A stretch of DNA of 64,000 bases from Zerene cesonia (taxonomy: Eukaryota; Arthropoda; Insecta; Lepidoptera; Pieridae), in the NCBI RefSeq assembly GCF_012273895.1, contig NC_052120.1, positions 5,456,001 to 5,520,000 of the forward strand, in the 5' to 3' direction. The translations under genes and the position numbers were made by a program. Position 1 is the first letter of the stretch. Each line of letters begins with the position of its first letter. Below are positions 24,912-36,040 of the stretch, one piece after another. Below the pieces are notes generated by a model. That model was not told the origin of the DNA, searched no databases, and worked only from the letters and a program-made list of their open reading frames with translations.

Positions 24912-25911
24912 NNNNNNNNNNNNNNNNNNNNNNNNNNNNNNNNNNNNNNNNNNNNNNNNNNNNNNNNNNNNNNNNNNNNNNNNNNNNNNNNNNNNNNNNN
25001 NNNNNNNNNNNNNNNNNNNNNNNNNNNNNNNNNNNNNNNNNNNNNNNNNNNNNNNNNNNNNNNNNNNNNNNNNNNNNNNNNNNNNNNNNNNNNNNNNNNN
25101 NNNNNNNNNNNNNNNNNNNNNNNNNNNNNNNNNNNNNNNNNNNNNNNNNNNNNNNNNNNNNNNNNNNNNNNNNNNNNNNNNNNNNNNNNNNNNNNNNNNN
25201 NNNNNNNNNNNNNNNNNNNNNNNNNNNNNNNNNNNNNNNNNNNNNNNNNNNNNNNNNNNNNNNNNNNNNNNNNNNNNNNNNNNNNNNNNNNNNNNNNNNN
25301 NNNNNNNNNNNNNNNNNNNNNNNNNNNNNNNNNNNNNNNNNNNNNNNNNNNNNNNNNNNNNNNNNNNNNNNNNNNNNNNNNNNNNNNNNNNNNNNNNNNN
25401 NNNNNNNNNNNNNNNNNNNNNNNNNNNNNNNNNNNNNNNNNNNNNNNNNNNNNNNNNNNNNNNNNNNNNNNNNNNNNNNNNNNNNNNNNNNNNNNNNNNN
25501 NNNNNNNNNNNNNNNNNNNNNNNNNNNNNNNNNNNNNNNNNNNNNNNNNNNNNNNNNNNNNNNNNNNNNNNNNNNNNNNNNNNNNNNNNNNNNNNNNNNN
25601 NNNNNNNNNNNNNNNNNNNNNNNNNNNNNNNNNNNNNNNNNNNNNNNNNNNNNNNNNNNNNNNNNNNNNNNNNNNNNNNNNNNNNNNNNNNNNNNNNNNN
25701 NNNNNNNNNNNNNNNNNNNNNNNNNNNNNNNNNNNNNNNNNNNNNNNNNNNNNNNNNNNNNNNNNNNNNNNNNNNNNNNNNNNNNNNNNNNNNNNNNNNN
25801 NNNNNNNNNNNNNNNNNNNNNNNNNNNNNNNNNNNNNNNNNNNNNNNNNNNNNNNNNNNNNNNNNNNNNNNNNNNNNNNNNNNNNNNNNNNNNNNNNNNN
25901 NNNNNNNNNNN
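24912..25911. other. Assembly gap, exactly 1000 N
   Basis: Second round-number N run; its right edge again abuts the hairpin-bearing repeat. Confidence 0.98.
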
Positions 25912-26011
25912 ATGAAGGTATTTTTTGTACTGACAAATTTACATATTATCAATACAAAAAATACTTTCAATAAATAATACAATTATCTACAATTGTTCTT
26001 AGTGGATGGAT
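25912..26011. repeat. Hairpin-bearing repeat, copy 3 (right of second gap)
   Basis: Starts on the first base after the gap, identical to copies 1 and 2 for 77 bases and to copy 2 for about 100 bases with one difference, then passes into a TA/TG microsatellite. Confidence 0.85.
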
Positions 26012-26046
26012 ATATATATATATATATGTGTGTGTATATATGTACG
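26012..26046. repeat. (TA)n(TG)n microsatellite
   Basis: Alternating TA then TG dinucleotides immediately after the third hairpin repeat. Confidence 0.8.
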
Positions 26047-28962
26047 TAGTCACGTAAATAGAAATGAATTAACTAAAAATGTTTACCTAATACTAGTCAA
26101 CATCATGGCATTGATTGCTTTAATTTAGACCTCATTAGCCATAATTAGAACATAAATTATGCATTTACAAACACTCTATCCCATTATAACGTAATAATAG
26201 GTACATACCCCGAACTATAAATTTCTATTAACGTACACAGTTGCTTATATTTAATAAGATCTTTCCCCTACCAATTTATTTCATGATCTGCGATTCAAAA
26301 TTAAACTTTTTTATTGTCAAACAAATATAAGGATTGGCCACGTGGTTCTCATCACTCGTGAGACAAAAGGCGGAAGTAATCGCTATTCAATAATGTGAGG
26401 CGCGCCAGCTTGCCCCGCGTAATGTTTTCTCTATACTTATTTAAACATTGGTAAACTGTACTATAATTGCAGGAAGCGATTTCATGTCTTGTAACGGTTT
26501 ATAAAATGACGATTTAACCTCTTAACTGTAATTCTACTTTAATTTGTTTTTACATAAATTGGTGAATAATTTAATGGATTGTGTCTTATTAGTATCTGAT
26601 CTTGGCTTAAAAGTTCCACTTGGGTTGCTTAGATGTTCTATTAAAATGACATGTTATGTAAAGTTTCAGGTTGTATCCTATGCGATTTTTTAGGCCTATC
26701 AAGCCTTGCCAAAGAATATAATAATATAGTTTCTTGTAAAAAAAAGGCTAAATAAATTTTCTCAACTACTCCGTTCTACTTCTACTTGTTTTGTTCGTTC
26801 GTTTCTATTTATAAAAAAGTTTAAAAACTATTACCTACTTTCGATGAAACCTTTACCAAATTCCACATAGAAATATATAAAATATATCTATTACTAAGGG
26901 TTCTGCAGACTGTTTGACTACAAATCTATTTCTGTGATTCTGGAGCAATAAATAAATATGTAATCGATCATACACAAGCCAGTATAATACCCATAATATT
27001 TTAAAGAAACTTTTGTTTTAATTGTTGAAATATTGATTGCTGCTTTTACGTGAGGTCAAAAAGCTGGTCACGTTTTCGCGTTTTAAGTTTATATAATAAT
27101 CACGTTCTTAATTTGAATTTTTATGTATAATCAAAATTAAAATAAGCGATAGAATGAATTGAAAAATTTATAAGACGCTACAAAGGTAAAAAATTGGATT
27201 AAGTTTTGGCGAGTATTAGTCATTACCGTCTGCATAAAAATCGAATAGTTTGAGACGTAATAATGTACGGCTGGGAGCGATTTCGTGGTCGGATGGTCGA
27301 CACACGCCGCTGGCCAACGACAATGGTCGCCGGAGCACTGCCCTCGCTACGCGTCTCCACGCCGCACAGCCAGTCTGTAAATTATTTTTTCGAACCATAT
27401 TTTAGTCGAATCCGTGAAAAATTGAAAGCGCCATACTGGAACCATAAAGTACGAACAGCATAGTCATCATTTTTTGTGAGAACTTTATGCTACGCTTTGT
27501 TTGTTTCGACTTTTAAAATGCCTACTAACGTTTTAAAAGTTAGGATCAACTTTATGATTTCCAGAGTCGGAATAAAAACATATTTATATTACAATAGCGA
27601 TTGAATATCGTTTTTATTTCAATATGTTCTTTGTTTTCCAGCTTACTTAGCTTTTACTGAAATAATAATACTATAGCAAACATTTTTTATAATTTTACTT
27701 CTTTTTATTCTGCTTAATTAGAAATCAGAATTCGCATATTGTTGCCCTAAATCATTATTTTAATCATATAATTACCAAACTTTTTTCTAAGCACTAATTA
27801 ACCTTTATACAGTTCTTATTTTTAAGGATAGTCCATAAATCTGTGTTTGACTGCTCAACCCCAGATAGACTTATTTTTACGTGTACGCCTATCCGAAAAA
27901 CTTTCAATAAGAAACCTCGGTTGTTTATATAAACAGGTTAAAATAAAATATTGTTAAAATGTATTGTATATGAACAGTGTTGTACAGAGTTCCACCCAGA
28001 CTAAGAACAAAGACCGGCGTCATTCGATAAGCATCGTAAGTCAAGTAGCTCGGCACTGACTCATCATGCCGTTTGAATTACAAATCTAAAATGCGTTACC
28101 ACCTTTACTTGCATAAGTACATATTTCATTTTCATAATTATTTATGAAATTGTGGATTATAGGATTACAAAAATTTTACTTAAATATACGTACAAGGTAA
28201 TCATATCCTTTAATAAATCTCATGCAATTACTTTCATTGCATTATTTTAAAAATTTAAGAGTGAGTTACAATTTCATGGATGTATAAAGGATATAACGTT
28301 ACCTTCATAACATGAACCGGGATTATTTTTGTGAAAATAGCAACAACAAATAAATCAACGAATTTCCCTGTTTGTGTACCTAAATATTTCATTAATGAAC
28401 ATATATTTTTCAAAATCTCTTGATTTATAAAACTTTATTCTTGATATAATTTACATTACAACGCCTATATGAACATATTTTAAATTAATATTAAGTACGT
28501 AACTTTAGACAAAAATTATTTTCATAATTCAAATTGTATTGACAAGACAATATTTTTTATTCTTTCAAGTGTATAGTCATTATACTATGTACATATACAA
28601 TATTTTTAGATTAATTAAGACAAAGACGTATTAGACTATTGTCACTGTCGCTTCTAGAAGATATCTAAATACATAATAATGGAGGTGTTATGCTCCACAA
28701 CCGTTGAAAGTTTGATTACTCGGAGTAATTATTCAGCAAGTGACGTTAATAAACCATTGGGAAGACGACTCGGCGGCCTAGTAACAAGACATCTATTAAG
28801 TGATTTATGATAAGTAGACTGTGCTTTGTCACATTCACAGACCATAACTATGTGTGCCGGTAGCTTAAAGCTGTGAAGAAGTGTGTGAGAGTTATAAATT
28901 AATGACTTGGTAATCAATTATACCAATATTAGATCTACTTAAATTGCCTATTCAATTATATT
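26047..28962. other. Noncoding AT-rich DNA with GC-rich islands
   Basis: No supported gene. The islands are 26340-26430 (weak), 27262-27376 (strong, listed separately) and 28730-28890 (moderate, with a 62-codon minus frame of no recognised family). Confidence 0.4.
27262..27376. other. Isolated GC-rich island, possible exon or regulatory element
   Basis: About 115 bases of markedly GC-rich, CpG-containing DNA in AT-rich surroundings. Both strands have open frames across it. On the minus strand it follows an acceptor-like AATAATTTACAG|ACTGG; on the plus strand it ends at a donor-like CAGTCT|GTAAAT. No ATG frame resembles a known family. It could be an untranslated first exon, a coding exon or a conserved enhancer; the strand is undecided. 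Confidence 0.3.
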
Positions 28963-29464
28963 CACAAATTAAACACTTTTTAACGGATTTTAAACGTGAT
29001 TTATTCATTATATTATTAACCCGACGTTATTATATGTGAACACACTCTGGACAACAAACTCTTCTTACGATTTGACTAACCACAAATCCTAGAGAAAATA
29101 AATTTATTCCAAGTCTTCTACGTGAGGCTATTGAAATTAAAAAACAAACATCCAAATTTCAATAGAGATGATGGTTTGAAGCTTTCCAACAACTGGGATC
29201 CTGTTATCAAGAATTTAAAACTCCATGTCAGACATACCTAAAGACTAGAAGACACTATCAGCCAATACTGCCACCATCCGGAAAAATACTGAACAGACCC
29301 ACTGCAGAGAAATTTGGAAAAAGGTGAATTTAGTTCGCAAACAACAATTTTTTTGTATTACCTTCAAGGTATCTTGTCTCCCCGTGACCTTGCTCGCTGT
29401 AAAGTGTTCGAAACGTCGGGTTATTAATATAACGAATAAATCGCGTTTAAAATCCGTGAAAAAG
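28963..29464 (+). mobile_element. Penelope-like retroelement fragment with inverted ends
   Basis: A 502-bp insertion flanked by a perfect 14-bp target duplication (TATTCAATTATATT at 28949-28962 and 29465-29478). Its ends carry 53-bp inverted repeats differing at 4 positions (28976-29028 and 29412-29464); the left end has 13 extra bases outside. The interior encodes, with one frameshift near 29145-29150, the segments LLREAIEIKK and KHPNFNRDDGLKLSNNWDPV (about 29115-29207). I read these as the C-terminus of the GIY-YIG endonuclease of Penelope-like elements. The right end contains GTGTTCGAAACGTCGGGTT, typical of these elements. Inactive: frameshifted and lacking the reverse transcriptase. Confidence 0.75.
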
Positions 29465-29697
29465 TATTCAATTATATTTATTTAAACTCTTTATTGTACC
29501 TTCACAAAGTAGAAATTCCTGAAAAACATAATAAGAGATACAAATGGCACCAATGGCAATATTGTGATGTCAGTATCAGAAAGCTTAATTATAGAATTTG
29601 CTTATAATATTGTTGAAATAAAGGCTACCCAAACACGAGTATTTAGATGACTGGTTTCAGATTTGAGATTTAAAAGAGTATTGCTTGATGAGATATT

Positions 29698-29742
29698 TCA
29701 ATTCAATTCAATTTTATTTTATGAACGGCAGTGCTGCGTTGC
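29698..29742 (-). mobile_element. 45-bp retroposed non-LTR tail
   Basis: Flanked by a perfect 14-bp duplication CTTGATGAGATATT (29684-29697 and 29743-29756). On the minus strand the insert reads GCAACGCAGCACTGCCG, then an AAAATAAAA signal and (TTGAA)n, which is the far 3' tail of a non-LTR element. Extreme 5' truncation is the likely origin. Confidence 0.7.
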
Positions 29743-29810
29743 CTTGATGAGATATTAATATAAATATTGTATTTTGAAATATATTGACAGACTGTCAAAC
29801 AGCTATTAAT

Positions 29811-29882
29811 TTTAATTTTTAGTTTTATAACATTGAAATGCTTTATAAACGAGATTTTTTTTTCTATTCTTTCAAAATTTCT
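29811..29882 (+). mobile_element. SINE-like retroposon copy with internal deletion
   Basis: Same family as 20002-20113. Its 5' 40 bases and 3' TTTCTATTCTTTCAAAATTTCT match, but the T-arm/B box between is deleted. Flanked by a 10-13 bp duplication, AGCTATTAAT(TTT), at 29801 and 29883. Without a B box it cannot be transcribed from an internal promoter, so the deletion either followed insertion or arose during reverse transcription. Confidence 0.65.
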
Positions 29883-30058
29883 AGCTATTAATTTTTTTAT
29901 TTTTTTATTATTGTAGTATTATCACAAGTTTTTATACGATCAATTTGATATTTTACTAATTTGTGTGTAATAAAAATATTGAATAAAACATTGATATATG
30001 ACCGATTTTAGCTATAAAGCGCTATTTTACCTACTTGAATTTTGTTTATCCACTCACA

Positions 30059-30229
30059 ACAAATCAGGTGTAAGGAAGATGACTGTATCTTTGATAGTAT
30101 ACCGTATAAGGGAAACATATGCATGTAATATGTCCTCTATATTCGATTTATAAACCGACGAACCGTGTATAGAATCGTCTTTAATAAGAGCTCTTTGCTG
30201 TAAGGTTCTGCTCTGTTTCGTTATTGCGA
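30059..30229 (-). CDS. Candidate internal exon, unknown protein
   Basis: On the minus strand an acceptor (CTCGACTGCTATGTGCAG|TC) is followed by a frame open for 57 codons to a strong donor TTGTT|GTGAGTGG. The exon would be 171 bases and symmetric (phase 1 at both ends). The peptide includes KQSRTLQQRALIKDDSIHGS, then SVYKSNIEDILHAYVSLIRY. I do not recognise it. No partner exons were found nearby. The frame is AT-rich in third positions, so chance cannot be excluded, but two good splice signals bracketing an open symmetric frame is notable. Confidence 0.25.
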
Positions 30230-30648
30230 CTGCACATAGCAGTCGAGGTTGAAATAAGATACCTACAGTTAATATTAGATGATATTGAGTTTTAAAGCTA
30301 ACCAGCAACCACGTTTATTAAATTAAATTAAACGGAAAAATTAATATGTTTAACAAAAATTATCAGAACTAGACTTAAATCTACCACACTCCACCCTTCG
30401 GTCGGCACCAGCTTTCAAATAAAAAGTTAGACGTTATATTACTAGGTAGAAACAAAAAAAATATATATTGTATCGTATAATATATAAATATCGTACAACC
30501 ATTGGGTTGCGAACTAAATGTCTTATTCGCATAGAAGTTTTTTATTATAACTAAGAATAATTTTTTTGTGGAGAAGGGATAAATAGTCTGGAAGATGTGG
30601 CATTTTAGACCTCTATCCACAAACCTTCCCTTTGAATGTTTCGTGTGG

Positions 30649-31297
30649 GATTTATCAGTGCAATGTATATTTGCAATAGATATAGACTATTACGTGGAAT
30701 TAAGAAAATTGGCGAAAAAATGGCACTGGAATAATGCCGCCCCATCACTGATATTCCATTGATTTGTTTTATTAAATAATTAAATATTTCATATATTGCA
30801 CATAATTTATTACATATTATATTATTTATGTACTTTAATAATACAGTTGCCAGTTGATAAGATTCAAAAGTATAAGATTTTCGTTAAGTTTAAGTTAATG
30901 AGTATAATCGACAATTTATTAAATTTTTAAGAAATAATTCAATATAATTTACCAAAGTTCGATTTGACAAATAATGTATCAGTTGAATTTCTTGAATAAT
31001 CCACAAATATAATTTAGATGAAATATGTGTAAATTAACTATTCGAAATGTGATTGGTTAAATATAGCATAAGCATAAAAATATATCGAATTCTACATTAA
31101 TGCGTGCGCTTGCGTAACGTATACTACTCTCTTGAATATTAAATGATTAATTCAAAAGAATAAAAAATTCCTATTAAAAACTTTTGATAACACTAAAAAT
31201 TTTTTTTTTTCAAATTTCATTTTCTAATTTTGCCGCCCTTGAAAATTTGCCGCCCTGGGCACTAGCCCCGACTGCCCCTAATGTAAATCCACCACTG
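30649..31297 (-). mobile_element. Probable degraded hAT-type element
   Basis: The right end on the minus strand reads CAGTGGTGGATTTACATTAG, followed by GGGGCTAGTGCCC and GGGCGGC blocks, a terminus style shared by lepidopteran hAT elements. A weak partner (TGTGGGATTTA, about 30644-30655) and a TGCCGCCCC block at 30735 may mark the other end. The flanks TTCACGTG (right) and GTTTCGTG (left) are only approximately duplicated. The right terminus is solid; the full extent is tentative. No transposase coding sequence. Confidence 0.4.
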
Positions 31298-31628
31298 TTC
31301 ACGTGAACTATATACTACATAAATTACGTATGAATAACGTATAAATACTATGACGTATAATGACTATTTGTTGTAATTCAAAAAGCGATATAACTACACT
31401 GACCTAAAATATTTATGATAAATCTTTTCATCTTCGTTGTTATTAAAATAAAATTAATTAAAACAAATCACAATATTATGGTCACATTTAATATTAAACT
31501 TGTATAACTCACATAATTACGATTTTAATTCTGAATTAAATATGAAAACCTCGCCCACAACGAATGCATACATTTTCAACAAAGCGACGTTGAATAATTT
31601 TTAAAATAAAATAATAAAACATAAATAA

Positions 31629-31808
31629 AGCTCCGCGGGTATCGGCCGTGAATCACGAATCGTCATGGAGTCGATTGTAATGGCATCACGGTTGAGTGCA
31701 GCCGTAACCGATCCCGATAATGAGTGCCAGCGGAATAAAATCACAACACTGGTTCCCGTCGTCTCCGTTCAGCTCGTTCAGATGAAAAAAGGGCTCACGG
31801 CACAGTAA
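31629..31808 (+). CDS. Possible small ORF (47 codons) in a GC-balanced island
   Basis: An ATG at 31665 in good context (G at -3, G at +4) opens a 47-codon frame ending TAA at 31806-31808. It begins MESIVMASRLSAAVTDPD and ends VQLVQMKKGLTAQ. The frame is open upstream to 31629. Codons look protein-like, in contrast with surrounding AT-rich DNA. However, the minus strand is also open for about 40 codons (HLNELNGDDGNQCCDFIPL...), which is common in conserved noncoding islands. No family recognised, no obvious promoter, no signal peptide. Could be a microprotein gene, an exon or a regulatory element. Confidence 0.25.
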   Translation, partial: SSAGIGRESRIVMESIVMASRLSAAVTDPDNECQRNKITTLVPVVSVQLVQMKKGLTAQ

Positions 31809-33042
31809 TGGAACTTTTCGTCATTGAGTTCCAATTTAAACTGAATAAGAAATATTATATTGCAGATGCAGATACGATAGCTATTGCTCGCGTCTTCCTT
31901 GCTTCGCTTTGGTACCGGTCGAATGAACATTACTCACTGCCATCGAAACGAATATTACTCTATGAAAACATCTAATAAATATAGTATATATTTTTTTTAA
32001 TTTTAATAGCATACAATGCAATTGTTACACATTTGAAATTTTCATATAGCTAATAAATATACCTAAGTATATATATTACTGGGTTAATATTGGTATATGT
32101 ACTTATATTTACAAATTTCTTATATAATAAGACAATTTTTTTTACAGCCCAATTCTGTTTCTCCATTCTTATAACGACTTTCACTTCAATACTTACTACT
32201 TACCTATATCAAAGATTCCATCATCATTTTACGATTTCGTTGAGCACAGTTTTCAAACTGTCTGCTATCTTACAAGAACATTATTTTTCTGGCATAGAAA
32301 TTTTCCTTCAACAGCAAGCTAGATGTATCATAGTCTAAGTGAAAACTAATATTCGCAAGCTAAGTATATTTCTATCTTTGGTACAATATTTTTGTAAGTA
32401 AGAGGATTTTATTTTTCTCCTTTAGCTCAGCATTAGTCTCGGTGGATCCTTGCTTGCATTTCTGTATTTTTATATACTTACTCGTACTAGCATGTTCTAC
32501 TCTTAAAATGAGACTTTAATATTGGGTTAAAAATACTATATATAGCATAGCTCGTTTACCTTTAAAGATGAAAGGTCCTTTATCAATAAAGTCAAATCAA
32601 CCGATTATTAATTGCCTTAAAGTGAAACAGAAATAAGTTTTGCTTATTGTTCAAACAGTTCAGTGAAACAGAAACAAGTGTTGCAAAGTATAAAATATTT
32701 TGAAATCGTACAAATTTTCATTACTAGTTCATACTATATTTGTTATATTACAAACAATATCCTGCAAAATACTATTTATATTTTCAGACAAGATCAGTAA
32801 CTACTGGCTATACTACAGTTAAAACTTATGAATATATATTTGTTAATACCATTGATTTTGAAGATGTGATTCTCAAGATTGTTTATCTATAAAAACAGTT
32901 GTTTGTAAAAGAAAAACCTATATGTAAAAAGCCAGAAGATTTAGGTATACAACCAAAACGAAATTTGAAATAGAATGTACACATAGAACGCATTTGTGAT
33001 GAGTTAAACCGATTTGTTTATGTTATAAGAATCAGAAACACT
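31809..33042. other. Noncoding AT-rich DNA
   Basis: No gene or recognised repeat. The 82-codon plus frame at 32090-32338 is rich in Phe, Leu, Ile and Thr without family features and is treated as chance. Confidence 0.45.
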
Positions 33043-33125
33043 GAAGGCCGTCTATAAATGCCGCCCCAGGCGCTAACCATGCATACGTATCCATCCTGCC
33101 CTACGTCCATATTCACGGTTCACGG
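33043..33125 (+). repeat. hAT-type terminus fragment
   Basis: GGCCGTCTATAAATGCCGCC at about 33046-33065 resembles the CAGGGCCGTCTTA terminus of the element at 52509 and the TGCCGCCC blocks of 30649-31297. No duplication or second end is evident. Confidence 0.35.
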
Positions 33126-35560
33126 GCCTTAGCAGTATTAACACAAAAAGACAGCTATAGAACCATATTTCGTAATGTTAAGCTGCACATCTAATGTCTG
33201 TCAACTCATGCACGTATATAAGAGATGTATGCTGATTTAAAAAAATCGTAAATATTATAAAAAAAGAGAAATAAATACTAACATTATGATCAATTATCAG
33301 AATAAATAATAAAATATACTTCTGACATCGCGAAAACAAATAATTAACATTGCGAAAACAAATAATAAAATACTGTAAATAATATAGTATAAGTATTATT
33401 GTTTGCTGTATCAAGATTTATTATTGAGTGACTTTTAAAATTATTGCTCGCTACGTCCAGAATGTGTTTATAACTGTACTATCATATGTTTTTAAATCAA
33501 CTACATTCAGCAAATAATGTCAATTTGAATTTGGAATTTGATTGAAATCGTCCTCTTTCTAGCTTGCTATATACGTTCCATTACAGGCATCTTACTCATA
33601 TGTTGTACGTGGTGATCCAACCAAACCACCAAATGAAGTCTTAATCGTGTGCCATATTTGAAGTAGAATAGTATCAAGCCTATACTGAAGATATTTAAAA
33701 CGATCAGGAGGGATTTTTTCTCATTAAATGTTATATGAAAACGAGTATAAAGCGAAGGCAATTGCTATAGTCTGATTGATGTATCCTTGTTTTAGGACAA
33801 TGTCATCAATCAGCCGGACCTAATCGTCCGATCGATCTCTCACTACGGCTCTTTAATTGATTGCACACGCTAAGCAAATAGATCGTTTAATTTACAGAAT
33901 GGGAGAATTTGTTTTCAAGCGTAATAATTAATGATTAATTTAAATCGATACTTCTTATATCGCAAACTACTCAATACTGATTAGTTTTTGCGTCCAGCTA
34001 CTTGAATTCGTTTAACGATATTAGTAGACCATCAGGTCTACTAATTAACATAATACAGGTTCACTAATTAACATAATTATTAAATATGAAAATCACTATA
34101 TTTTAGTCGAGCCGTATAGTCCGATCAATTTTTTTTAATTAAAATATTCGAAATAACGAAAAACGCTGGAGAAATTTAAGTCCAGTGCCAGGATTCACCA
34201 TTAGAAATAAAGTACCAAATTGTCAATTGATATTTGATATTATTTCAAAACTACAAATTTCATCAAAAACTTATTTATGTACTTTAATACTTATCTACAA
34301 AAATGACCTTTTTTGCAAAACTGACCTTATTTCTAAGAATGACCATTTCCCTGATAATGCGATTCATGTGCATAAATCTCAATTAGTACATGTTTAAACC
34401 ACTGCCTTGCATACCCATTAATCCAAAAATGCCATACGTAAATGAAATCCTCCCCGTCTTACTACAATATTTGATAAATCAGACCCTTTAGGTGAAGGAG
34501 GAACCATTTCACAAACTTTTGCATATAAATATTGCAAAAAATTACTACTAGTAATAAATTTCAAAATTTTGAAATTAATTTATCATACTATTCCTTGCAA
34601 GCGTACCCAATAATCCAATGTTAAAGACAACGCTTAACAAGTATATTAATCCATCAAATTTTATTATTTATAAATACTTATCTGAAATGAACGTATAATC
34701 ATATTCAATTCAATTAATCCTACAAATCCCTTAAATGAAGCAATTAATGCTAATGATAAAATTTGTAAAAATAATGGCAACATTTTACAATATAACTGCA
34801 GGCAATAAAAATATATAATCTATATTTACTGGTAGTCATTGAACAAAAATAGTTCAAGCATTAAATACAAATTACCTATTAACCACAAAACCGATATACA
34901 ACGAATAATAAATGTGATTTTAACAGCATTGCAAAAATATAAACTTCGTACGTGCAATATTTTCGATGAATGGTTTTTCATGCACTCTCTCATTTTATGT
35001 AAATATTAGACTGCACAGTGTGAACATACTGTTTAATTATAACCCTAATGCATTACAAAATGTAAATTCATCCACTATCGACTATTTATTTTATAAATTT
35101 TGTTTTAAAGAAATATGTTATCAGATACGTTGTAAAAATTATTATTATTGTTTTTAATATAACGTTTTTATATGTTTGTTGTCAAGGTCGACCTTAAATT
35201 GAATCAAATAACAACATCGAGCATACATATTCTCAATTAATTTACTGAAGTACATTTTTCCAACACGAATTCTTTAAACATAAAACTCAAGCTGATAATT
35301 GAGTCCTCCGCCGCGTTCACTTTTAAGTCGAATATTAGCGATGTGATGGTGGCGGAGCCTTCTGTTTTGTCCAAATCTCGAACAACTATTCCCTGAAACA
35401 TTTTTGTATATGATATCCGTTGCTTGCATTAAAGCATTCTAATGAAATGCTGTCGGCGTAATGGTTAAAGAGCCCCATAAAACATTTTTAAAAACAAATT
35501 TCCTTGATGAGAAACATATAACACAAAGATACAAAATCACAATTTAAATAACTAAATAAT
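33126..35560. other. Noncoding DNA with one short perfect hairpin
   Basis: No gene. A perfect 11-bp inverted repeat (ATTAGTAGACC-ATCA-GGTCTACTAAT, 34020-34045) is followed by a 14-base direct repeat of ACTAATTAACATAA. A GC-balanced patch near 33790-33890 contains TTTAATTGATTG, a homeodomain-like site. Otherwise AT-rich. Confidence 0.4.
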
Positions 35561-35630
35561 TCATTATCATCATCATCATCAGCCCATACATATTCCATAT
35601 GGGACATAGGCCTCCTATGAAGGCTCATAT
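35561..35630 (+). repeat. ATCATC-linked lepidopteran repeat fragment
   Basis: (ATC)n followed by AGCCCATACATATTCC, GGGACATAGGCCTCC and TATGAAGGC. This order is familiar from a very common lepidopteran interspersed repeat (usually AGCCCATA...GGGCATAGGCCTCC). Short and truncated. Confidence 0.65.
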
Positions 35631-36040
35631 AAAAAATTCATAACTATATAATGCAATGTATATTTTGTATTATAGACAAATCCATTAACCGACTTCACAA
35701 GAAGGAGGATGTAATAAATTTAACTGTATTGTTTGCGTTTACTAACAAAATCATCTATAAAACAAATTGTCCATGGACCCCAGACTTCCAATATACCTTT
35801 CGCTGTGTTTCAGGAGTCTGTGTCTTCCCGATACAGGACAAAAAGTTCAAACTAAGTTGCAATAAAATAATTGTTACTTTTTGACTTTTAAAATCTTTAA
35901 ATTTCAAAATTATTATTTATGAATTAATTTCCTATTACAAATATGTATAAAAATCAAAAGACAGTACACAGATCTACTTGGAGTCCACTTATCCACTCAT
36001 CGAGTCATCCAATAATAAATATTCTCCTACGCAAACTCAC

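Noticed and set aside
23084..25982. Very long open frames of about 350 residues
   Set aside because: They run through the N gaps and consist almost wholly of unknown residues.
35700..35890. Second exon of the MBF2-like gene on the minus strand
   Set aside because: A short frame (AKGILEVWGPWTIC...) has only vague similarity, phase does not fit a phase-0 junction and the Gly-rich signature is absent.
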